NCBI GenBank assembly: GCA_050743125.1
Contig: JBOGEB010000063.1
Span: 1-20,815 of the forward strand
Source: JBOGEB01 sp050743125
GTDB taxonomy: Bacteria > Actinomycetota > Nitriliruptoria > Euzebyales > Egibacteraceae
Length of the DNA: 20,815 bases
Direction: 5' to 3'
The position numbers and the translations under genes were made by a program. Shown piece after piece: positions 15,348 through 20,815 of this stretch. Numbering within the stretch: the first letter of the stretch is position 1; each line of letters starts with the position of its first letter. The notes beneath the pieces are model-generated. The model was not told the DNA's origin and did not search any database. It was given only the letters and a program-made list of their open reading frames with translations.

Positions 15348-16303
15348 CCGGCGCCCGTACTACCAAGGCAGCCTCAAGGACGCTTATGCGCCGCTTCCTG
15401 ACCAACCGCACGGGAGTCGCCGGTCTGCTCCTGGCAACGGTGATCCTTCTGTTTGTGGTCGTCGGACCGGTTCTGTATGAGCGCAGCCCCGTGGCGCTGG
15501 ACCTGGCGAACAAGCTTGAGGCCCCCAACGGCCAGCACCTGCTCGGCACCGACCAGTTCGGGCGCGACCAGTTGGCCCGCCTACTCGACGGGGGCCGGCG
15601 CTCGTTACTCGCCGGAGCCGTCGCGCTGCTCATGGCCTATGCGATCGGCCTCATCGTGGGCGTGACGGCGGGTCTGGCTGGTGGCTTGGGTGACACCGTA
15701 CTCATGCGTACGGTTGACGTGGTTCTCGCGATACCTGGCCTGGTGCTCAGCCTCGCGATCGTGGCGGTGCTCGGTCCCGGTCTGCCGAGCTTGATGATCG
15801 CCGTTGTCGGCTCGCTGTGGGCCGGCTACGGGCGGCTTGCTCGCTCCATGGTTGCTACCGCCAATACCAGGAAAGACGTCATCGCCGCCCGTATGGCCGG
15901 GTTGCCTGGTTGGCGTATTGCCATAGGGCACGTCCTGCCCACGCTTGCCACGCAGCTCGTCATCGTGGCGAGTGTGGAGTTGGGCGAGGTGCTTGTGATC
16001 ATCTCCGGGCTGTCGTTTCTCGGCTTGGGTGTCCAACCGCCGCTCGCCGAATGGGGAAGCATGCTCGGCGATGCCCGGCTTCACCTGCGTTCCGGCCCCT
16101 GGCTGATCTATGCCCCAGTAACGGCGATCGTGCTTAGCGTGCTCGCCGCAAACCTGATCAGCTCTGGCCTGTGCGACGCAGCCGATGCCCGCCCCCGGCT
16201 CGCCGTTCATCGCGGACGCGGCCCGATTCGGCGGCTGATGGACGTTTGCGGCCGCCAAGCCCCGCCCCCGCCCGCGCGACCCGTTGATCGGATGCCAGTA
16301 TGA
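15344..16303 (+). CDS. ABC importer permease, Opp/Dpp/NikC type
   Basis: A 319-residue second permease. It has the NikC/DppC landmarks near the N-terminus (LGTDQFGRDQLARLLDGGRR), an EAA loop (AARMAGLPGWRIAIGHVLPT) and the SFLGLGVQPPLAEWGSML segment found in nearly all DppC/NikC proteins. About six spans are visible. The ATG overlaps the upstream stop as ATGA. The C-terminus is longer than usual and basic/Pro-rich (RLAVHRGRGPIRRLMDVCGR, then a run of prolines), which may be cytoplasmic. It should pair with the preceding permease in the membrane. Confidence 0.93.
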   Translation: MTGARTTKAASRTLMRRFLTNRTGVAGLLLATVILLFVVVGPVLYERSPVALDLANKLEAPNGQHLLGTDQFGRDQLARLLDGGRRSLLAGAVALLMAYAIGLIVGVTAGLAGGLGDTVLMRTVDVVLAIPGLVLSLAIVAVLGPGLPSLMIAVVGSLWAGYGRLARSMVATANTRKDVIAARMAGLPGWRIAIGHVLPTLATQLVIVASVELGEVLVIISGLSFLGLGVQPPLAEWGSMLGDARLHLRSGPWLIYAPVTAIVLSVLAANLISSGLCDAADARPRLAVHRGRGPIRRLMDVCGRQAPPPPARPVDRMPV

Positions 16304-17070
16304 CCGTGCTCGAGCTGCACGAGGTGTCGGTGACCTATCCCGGTCCCGTGCCCGCTGTGCGGGGCATGACCCTGACGGTCTCGCACGGCGAGTGCGTTGC
16401 GCTGATCGGCGAGTCCGGATCCGGCAAGACCAGCGTCGCCCGCGCCATTCTCGGCTTGGTCCCAGAGGGCACCTTGATCACCGGCTCGATCGTCGTGGCC
16501 GGCATCGAGGTCGTCGGCCTGCCGTCACGCCAGCATCACCAACTCCGCGGGACGCACATCGGGTACGTGCCGCAGGATCCGCACGCCGGCTGCGACCCGC
16601 TCCGCCAGGTGCGCCACCACATCGCTGAGGCGTGGACAGCCAAGCGGCAGCGAGTACCGGTTGGGGTGATCGACGAGATGTTGAGCCGGGTCGGGATTGC
16701 CGAACCTGGCCGGCGCAGCCGCCAGCGGCCACACCAGTGGAGCGGCGGCATGCTCCAGCGCGCCAGCATCGCCGCAGCTACCGCGCACCACCCGCCGATC
16801 ACCATTGCCGACGAGCCCACCAGCGCCTTGGACCCCGAGCGCGCACACGACATCATCGATGTGCTCCGGTCCTCCTGCGACGGACTGCTGCTGATCGCTC
16901 ACGACCTGGCACTCGTGGCCAACCACGCCGACCACGTCGTCGTGTGCCTCACCGGCCGGATCATAGAGTCAGGGCCGGCCGCCGTCGTGCTGCGGCGGCC
17001 CGCGCACCCCTACACCCGGCGGTTGCTCGCCGCAGCTCCGCGGCCGCGTCTCGACCGGGGTGGGCAGTGA
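16300..17070 (+). CDS. ABC importer ATP-binding protein, Opp/DppD/NikD type
   Basis: A 256-residue cytoplasmic ATPase with Walker A GESGSGKTS (residues 38-46), Q-loop YVPQDP, signature WSGGMLQRA in place of LSGGQ (usual for DppD/NikD), Walker B ITIADEPTSALD and the switch His in IAHDLALV. The tail contains HPYTRRLLAAAP, the Opp/Dpp C-terminal landmark, but stops soon after, so the Cys-rich end seen in some OppD/DppD proteins is missing. ATGA overlap with the upstream permease. Confidence 0.93.
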   Translation: MTVLELHEVSVTYPGPVPAVRGMTLTVSHGECVALIGESGSGKTSVARAILGLVPEGTLITGSIVVAGIEVVGLPSRQHHQLRGTHIGYVPQDPHAGCDPLRQVRHHIAEAWTAKRQRVPVGVIDEMLSRVGIAEPGRRSRQRPHQWSGGMLQRASIAAATAHHPPITIADEPTSALDPERAHDIIDVLRSSCDGLLLIAHDLALVANHADHVVVCLTGRIIESGPAAVVLRRPAHPYTRRLLAAAPRPRLDRGGQ

Positions 17071-17771
17071 TCAGCGCACCGGTAGTCGCTCTTGCCCGCG
17101 TGGAGAAGTCGTATTGCGGGCAGGTGATCATCCACCCGGTCGACTTGGCGGTGGTTGCTAGTGAGATTGTCGGGGTGTGCGGCCCCTCCGGCTCTGGAAA
17201 GTCCACCCTGCTTCGTCTGATCGGTGCGGTCGAGGCGCCAGACGCTGGCACAGTGCACTTTGCCGGGCAGCCGGCCTGGCAGCGGCACCGGCGACAGGTC
17301 TCACGACCCGGATACGTCATGCCAGTCTTCCAGCATCCGGCAGCCAGCCTCGACGCGCGCTGGCCGATCTGGCGATCTCTCAGCGAGCCACTTCTCGCCC
17401 TCTCGTGTCGACCCCGAGCCGCCGACCGTCGTGCGTGCGCCATCGAGGCGCTGGCCTCGGTCGGCCTGGACGGCCTCGACCCAGAAAGCCGCCCCGGTGA
17501 GCTGTCCATAGGCCAATGCCAGCGGATTGCGATTCTGCGCGCCTTGATGGCGCGCCCAGCGTTGATCATCGCCGACGAACCGACCAGCGCCCTCGACCTC
17601 ACCACTGCAAAGGAGATCCGCGACCTGCTCAGGGTGACCGCCGACCAGGGCACCAGCATCGTCGTCGTCAGCCACGATGTCGCCATGCTCGCTTCGATCA
17701 GCGACCGCCTGCTCAGACTGAACGACGGGCACCTCGGCCCTTTACCGGCCACTCTCCGCCCAGATGAGTGA
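17067..17771 (+). CDS. ABC importer ATP-binding protein, Opp/DppF/NikE type
   Basis: A 234-residue ATPase starting at GTG 17067, which overlaps the stop of its partner as GTGA. It has Walker A GPSGSGKST, the Q-loop region VFQHPAASLD, Walker B LIIADEPTSALD and switch His in VVSHDVAM. The signature is LSIGQCQR rather than LSGGQ-R: the second position Gly is an Ile, with the following Gly-Gln kept. NikE/DppF proteins often carry LSGGQ, so this site may be weakened. The protein is short and lacks the C-terminal extension of many OppF/DppF proteins. It is the last gene of the operon. Confidence 0.92.
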   Translation: MISAPVVALARVEKSYCGQVIIHPVDLAVVASEIVGVCGPSGSGKSTLLRLIGAVEAPDAGTVHFAGQPAWQRHRRQVSRPGYVMPVFQHPAASLDARWPIWRSLSEPLLALSCRPRAADRRACAIEALASVGLDGLDPESRPGELSIGQCQRIAILRALMARPALIIADEPTSALDLTTAKEIRDLLRVTADQGTSIVVVSHDVAMLASISDRLLRLNDGHLGPLPATLRPDE

Positions 17772-17834
17772 GTGCGGCAGTTGCCTACGTGCCCCTATGG
17801 CCACCATCTTCCTCTGACGTCGCCATGTTGAAGC

Positions 17835-17927
17835 AACGTGTTTGAGAACGGTCTGCAGGAGCCTGGCCAGTGCTGCTTACCCTAGCGGGTGTGGGAGGTG
17901 CTACCTCACCACATTCTCAAACACGTT
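17835..17927. repeat. 93-bp segment with perfect 14-bp inverted repeats
   Basis: AACGTGTTTGAGAA (17835-17848) and TTCTCAAACACGTT (17914-17927) are perfect inverted copies 65 bp apart, in the gap between the importer operon and the convergent regulator gene. Nothing coding lies between. A small MITE-like element or the joined ends of a lost insertion sequence are possible; a long-range transcript terminator is another reading. It differs in sequence from the pair at 932-1041. Confidence 0.5.
17890..17912. terminator. Possible terminator hairpin in the convergent gap
   Basis: GTGGGAGGT, loop GCT, and ACCTCACCAC can pair in about nine positions with one bulged base. The site lies between the ends of two convergent genes and could stop both. 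It sits inside the 93-bp inverted-repeat segment. Confidence 0.4.
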
Positions 17928-17952
17928 CTGACCCTTGCGTCTATTACCGGTC

Positions 17953-18885
17953 CTATGTCCGAAGCCCTGGACTCTGGAGCAGGTAAAAACGCTCTTCGTT
18001 GCCAGTTCCTCCGCATTGCAGCAGACCTCGCCTGCGCAATTCTCCAAGCAGGCGAGTAACCGTGGCCCGCGTCGCACCGATGGCTGAGGCAAGCTGCGCA
18101 TGAGTAATGCGGATGTCGATGCGAATATGTTTATCTTCCTGAATTCCGAACTGCTCGGCAAGGAGTGACAGCGTGCCGAGCAACCTCTGGTCGAGGTGTC
18201 GTTGGCCCTGGATCGCCCCCCACAACTCTACCTTCCGGAGACGCTCACGAAGGTGGCCATAGAATCCTGGCTGGCGTATGGCGTCTTCCCATGTCCGCAG
18301 GGCGACAGTTGCATCGGTTTGAGCGATGATCTCGATTGGATGTTTATCCGCACGACCCAGCACAGTCTGTCCAGAGCCGAACAGTCCGAGCAGAACCTCT
18401 GTGCCGTCCTCGAAGAGAACCGCCGAAGCGACAACTCCTTCTTTCACATCGAGCACTGCGTCTTCCGAAAGAATTATTCTGGTGCCTCGACGCAGCTTTC
18501 TCGTAACACAGCTATGATCCTGAAGTAATGTCTGCACCTGTTGTCCGATAGAAGCATCGATCGCATTTACAAACGCGTGGGCCGTAGCCGCTGAAGGGAG
18601 TACCGCTTGAGCTCCTGCTGCGGCCGCCGCCTTGGCGAGCCTTGAATCGTCCGTAAGGTTCCAGATCAGCCATGGGCACCCTTCTTGCCGCGCGATGCTT
18701 GCAATCGGCTGCACAAGGGCGCTTTTATGCAACCCCGCGACCAAAATTAAATACTTGTCGATGGGAGTGTGGCCGCGAGCTACAAACAAGTCAACGTTGA
18801 CAATCGTCAGCCAATAGTCAGAGTCGTGCAGTACTGTAAGCACTGTAGCCGGAGGAGGTGCCTGAGTCACAATTAAAATATGCAT
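17953..18885 (-). CDS. Crp/Fnr-family transcription regulator with degenerate receiver-like N-terminus
   Basis: The 310-residue protein has three parts. Residues 1-110 (MHILIVTQ, then YLILVAGLHKSALVQPIASI, then AAGAQAVLPSAATAHAFVNA) resemble a response-regulator receiver, but the acidic pocket and the phospho-acceptor Asp after the third strand are missing (Ala-Gly in its place). Residues about 120-200 look like a cyclic-nucleotide-binding-type barrel (FEDGTEVLLGLFGSGQTVLG), without the Arg-Ser pair of cAMP-binding Crp. Residues about 250-279 are a Crp-type helix-turn-helix (THAQLASAIGATRATVTRLL, then GELRRRGLL). I start at ATG 18885; a TTG nine bases upstream is less likely. It runs convergent to the importer operon. 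Its ligand and its targets are unknown; control of the transport or RiPP genes is possible but not shown. Confidence 0.82.
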   Translation of the reverse strand: MHILIVTQAPPPATVLTVLHDSDYWLTIVNVDLFVARGHTPIDKYLILVAGLHKSALVQPIASIARQEGCPWLIWNLTDDSRLAKAAAAAGAQAVLPSAATAHAFVNAIDASIGQQVQTLLQDHSCVTRKLRRGTRIILSEDAVLDVKEGVVASAVLFEDGTEVLLGLFGSGQTVLGRADKHPIEIIAQTDATVALRTWEDAIRQPGFYGHLRERLRKVELWGAIQGQRHLDQRLLGTLSLLAEQFGIQEDKHIRIDIRITHAQLASAIGATRATVTRLLGELRRRGLLQCGGTGNEERFYLLQSPGLRT

Positions 18886-18956
18886 AATAGGCAACCCTTG
18901 CCGACCAGGATGGGCAGCATTTCAAGTTTCATTGGTTCACGCATAGGGTTTCTTTG

Positions 18957-19140
18957 CGTAGCTGATGATCCGTCGTAGAACGGCTCGTCGAGCGGTGGAA
19001 CGGTCACGTACGACAGGAGGACGCTAAGCGCTTGGCCCGTTGGAGCGGCGAACACACGATCTCGTCGTCGCTGGCCATGGCCAGCGACGCCTCTGCGGGG
19101 GCTTGCGCTGCGGTGTCCGTTCGCCGATGGCGCCACAGTT
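18957..19140 (-). pseudogene. Decayed fragment of a family 5 solute-binding protein gene
   Basis: Read on the minus strand with frame changes, this segment parallels the middle of the intact binding-protein gene in this window. It gives QAPAEASLAMASDDEIV where the intact protein has QAPAEAALTIAKRDEVV; then, in another frame, SVLLSYVTVPPLDEPF against RVLLPHVTTPPLDDPL; then RRIISYA against RRAISYA. Nucleotide similarity may reach weakly to about 19220. At least two frameshifts and missing ends make it inactive. It is not an exact copy, so it is either an old duplicate or a piece of a related transporter locus. It directly precedes the Crp/Fnr-type regulator gene on the same strand. Confidence 0.75.
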
Positions 19141-19610
19141 CACGGCAGGAAGTGCTTAGGAGTCATGAAGACGGCAGCACGTACTTCTCTGGCCAACAAC
19201 GCTGCGGGTTTTGGCGGCCGTCTTTGCTAGCTCAGCACCCTCATCGCACAAGGTGCCCATCGACTCAGCCGGGTCGGGGTCTTCGTCACAGTGCTGTCCT
19301 CGCGTAAAGCTAGCTAGGTAGTAGTCCATCGCTGACATCTTTGTCATTTTGTGTCCAAGATCTCGTCGGCGGGCTCGGTCTACAGGAACGACTACGGCGG
19401 TCGTTCCAGCCGTCGGTAAGCGATGGGTCGAAGGCGATCCAGTCGGACACCGAGTCGGACACCGATGAGAGACTGCCGCAGTGAAGCGCTCGACAGGTGA
19501 CAATCGCGGAGAATGTCCGATCAGGTTCATTTGCAAGGACCCAGGTCAGGGAAAGTAAGGATAACCGAACCTTCCTTCCTCCGCTAGCTGTTGTTTTGCT
19601 GCCGACCCGG
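19141..19610. other. Region without a convincing gene
   Basis: I find no recognisable protein in this 470-bp stretch. A tandem duplication of GTCGGACACCGA lies at 19442-19465. A minus-strand frame of 62 codons from ATG 19348 (MTKMSAMDYYLASFTRGQ at its start) is open but has no good ribosome site and no family I know. Its composition and its flanks suggest further decayed sequence. Confidence 0.4.
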
Positions 19611-19700
19611 GACTATGCCGACATGCTGTGATGCCCGGGCGGGGGTGCGGGTGGCGGAGGGCTTGTCGGGGGTTTGATCGTCGCGGAGGTCGGCATAGTC
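19611..19700. repeat. 12-bp inverted repeat at the end of a recombinase gene
   Basis: GACTATGCCGAC (19611-19622) and GTCGGCATAGTC (19689-19700) are perfect inverted copies 66 bp apart; the inner one overlaps the TGA stop of the truncated tyrosine recombinase. Recombinase-in-trio (RIT) elements are flanked by inverted repeats close to their recombinase genes, so this may be one end of such an element. I see no matching copy elsewhere in the window. Confidence 0.5.
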
Positions 19701-20115
19701 ACAGGCTTTCGAGGAACGCGAGCAGCGCGTCGGACGGGCGGTAGCGGCCGGGCGGGGACTCGGTCGGTGCGGCTAGGGCCAGGGCTCGTTCCTTGATTGA
19801 CAGGTCGGCGTGCAGGTAGGCGTTGGTGGAGCGGACGTCGGCGTGGCCGAGCCACAAGGCGATGACGGCGGCATCGACCCCGGCGTGCAGCAGGGACATC
19901 GCGTTGGTGTGCCGCAGGACGTGCGGGCTCAGGTCCTTGCCTTGCAAGGAGGGGCATCCTGCGGCGGCGACCGCGGCGTGGGTGGCCACGCGCCGCTCGA
20001 CGGCGTCGCGGCTTAGCCGCCGACCGGTTCGTGTCGGGAACAGTGGTTCGTCCGGCGCGCCGCGGCGCTCTGCGAGCCAGACGCGCAGGACGGCCACGCC
20101 GCTCGGCAGCCTCGA
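19699..20115 (-). pseudogene. C-terminal part of a tyrosine recombinase (RIT/Tn554-type), N-terminus lost
   Basis: The frame holds the catalytic half of a tyrosine recombinase: DEPLFPTRTGRRLSRDAVER, then HVLRH (His-x-x-Arg), then IALWLGHADVRSTNAYLHAD with the second His and the nucleophilic Tyr, then a PGRYRPSDALLAFLESL ending typical of recombinases found in trios. The first conserved Arg and the N-terminal SAM-like domain are absent: upstream of about 20115 the same frame continues as part of an unrelated lipase remnant (to ATG 20166). A full-length family member has about 300-400 residues; this piece has about 138. It is presumably inactive. Its stop lies in a 12-bp inverted repeat. Confidence 0.78.
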
Positions 20116-20457
20116 CGATTCCGCGCCGGAAGCGTAGGGCGCGACGACCACGTCTGTGTCGCGCATCGGGTGCTCGGGGTCCCCTCGGCGGTCGATCTTG
20201 GTCGAACGCCTCCAACTGGTCGAGCAGACGCTCGTAGCCAGGTACCACGGTGAAGCCCAACAGCTTTGTCGACTCGGTCAACCCGATCGGCTCCAAGCAG
20301 GGAGACTCGGCCCTGCTCATCGGTCCGGGTGTACGACGAGATCGGTGATGTCGCCAATGCCCGCGTCCCACACCACGTCCTCAGGGTTGCCGGGGCGTGC
20401 GAGCACGCTGCCGCCAATTCCCGGCACCACCACGACCAGATGCCGCCGACCAGGCAT
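20099..20457 (-). pseudogene. Frameshifted N-terminal remnant of an LCAT/lipase-like alpha/beta hydrolase
   Basis: From ATG 20457, preceded by GGAGAGGAGGGGAGG, the frame reads MPGRRHLVVVVPGIGGSVL and continues to DVVWDAGIGDITDLVVHPDR before a stop. The next frame, overlapping at ATGA (20320), continues SRAESPCLEPIGLTESTKLL and GFTVVPGYERLLDQLEAFDQ; a third gives GDPEHPMRDTDVVVAPY; and a fourth segment gives FRRGIVEAAER before it merges into the recombinase. These follow one another as in lecithin:cholesterol acyltransferase-like lipases of actinomycetes. The catalytic GHSxGG region is missing. At least three frameshifts and truncation by the recombinase piece make it a pseudogene. Confidence 0.72.
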
Positions 20458-20671
20458 GGCCCCTCCCCTCCTCTCCCCGAGACAAGGGTTCGCCAGCGCT
20501 GGGCGTTTGGTTGATGCCGCCGCGCTGGCCCCGCTGCCGTTCGAGTTGTCTCGACCGGTCAAACGTCGCTGTACCGTTGCGCCGGCTGAGCGCTGGCCGT
20601 CGCCAAAGACGTTCTGTCACAGGGAGTCGTCGTCGAGATCAGCCACATGCTGAGGCCCGGCCGTCTCCGGC

Positions 20672-20815
20672 CTAACTCTCGCCCGAGGGCGGGCGGGGTA
20701 GGGATTTCGCGAGCGCTTGCGCGGCGCGAAGGTCCGGGGCTGGCAGGAAGTGGGTGTAGACCTTCAGCGTTGTCGAGCCGCCGTCGCCGTGGCCGAGCCG
20801 GCCGGCGGTCGTGCG
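20672..20815 (-). CDS. C-terminal end of a tyrosine-type integrase (continues beyond the window)
   Basis: The last 47 residues of a protein that enters from the window edge. They contain AGRLGHGDGGSTTLKVYTHF, which carries the conserved LGH and the catalytic Tyr with its usual spacing in phage and ICE integrases, and end LPRPPSGES before TAG. The N-terminal part cannot be seen. A weak hairpin GGCCG-TCTC-CGGCC (20659-20672) overlaps its stop and may be a terminator. It could be the integrase of the element that used the tRNA site at the other end of the window, but this is not shown. Confidence 0.75.
   Translation of the reverse strand, partial: RTTAGRLGHGDGGSTTLKVYTHFLPAPDLRAAQALAKSLPRPPSGES

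Noticed and set aside
12847..17771. Naming the importer nikABCDE
   Set aside because: Family membership is clear but nickel specificity cannot be read from the sequence; peptide or chelator uptake is equally possible.
18873..18944. Small peptide frame ending KGCLLCIF just ahead of the Crp-type regulator, considered as a Cys-containing RiPP substrate
   Set aside because: It has no ribosome site, overlaps the regulator start, and follows directly on a decayed binding-protein fragment, so it looks like chance.
19066..19089. Perfect 24-bp palindrome with half-site CGTCGCTGGCCA
   Set aside because: It falls within the binding-protein remnant, where it encodes ASLAMASD-like sequence, so a regulatory role is not needed to explain it. 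Chance is possible though the length is notable.
19156..19536. Minus-strand frame of 126 codons
   Set aside because: No family resemblance, repeats in its first part (RCPTRCPT from a tandem duplication) and decayed genes on both sides.
1..20815. CRISPR arrays, rRNA genes or riboswitches
   Set aside because: I saw no regularly spaced repeats, no rRNA-like sequence and no recognisable riboswitch core.

Overview
The window looks like high-GC actinomycete DNA (Actinomycetota). The signs are GC-rich codon use, GTG starts, ATGA/GTGA overlaps inside operons, an actinobacterial-type MobF relaxase remnant and a lipase remnant of the kind common in these bacteria. I cannot name a genus. Both ends are mobile-element debris. 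The middle holds an apparently intact accessory biosynthesis-and-transport locus.

Left flank (1-1137): the 3' part of a tRNA-Ser gene (68-127, minus strand), cut inside the anticodon arm as at an integration site; the N-terminal stub of a TrwC/MobF relaxase (403-621); a frameshifted piece of an IS21-type IstA transposase (641-897); and a 110-bp segment bounded by 15-bp inverted repeats (932-1041).

RiPP core (1138-8604): read on the minus strand, a tight operon runs from a 37-residue precursor peptide (7438-7325, with a near-perfect Shine-Dalgarno) through a very strong hairpin (7275-7306), an E1/ocin-ThiF-like leader-binding protein, a CocE/NonD (S15-type) hydrolase, two paralogous YcaO cyclodehydratase-like proteins and a SAM methyltransferase. 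A SagB-type FMN dehydrogenase is transcribed divergently. The enzymes resemble those that make azol(in)e-containing peptides, but the precursor has no Cys or Ser and its single Thr lies in the presumed leader. Its C-terminal half is rich in His, with a H-G-H-x3-H arrangement followed by an N-P-F-A-W segment. The YcaO chemistry is therefore probably not ordinary azoline formation. This is the best candidate for an undescribed system in the window.

Transport (8624-17771): a heterodimeric ABC exporter (two fused TMD-NBD half transporters) sits in an operon behind a small ribbon-helix-helix/VOC fusion protein. Diverging from it is a complete five-gene Opp/Nik-type ABC importer (lipoprotein, two permeases, two ATPases) with start/stop overlaps at every junction. 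One reading, which is inference only, is that the peptide is exported and then re-imported, alone or with a bound metal.

Right flank (17772-20815): an intergenic region with a hairpin and a 93-bp inverted-repeat segment; a Crp/Fnr-type regulator with an unusual degenerate receiver-like N-terminus; a decayed fragment of a second binding-protein gene similar to the intact one in this window; then a truncated tyrosine recombinase with a 12-bp inverted repeat at its end, fused to a frameshifted lipase remnant, and the C-terminal end of another tyrosine integrase running off the window. Together with the tRNA fragment on the left, this suggests the cluster lies in, or next to, an integrated mobile element.
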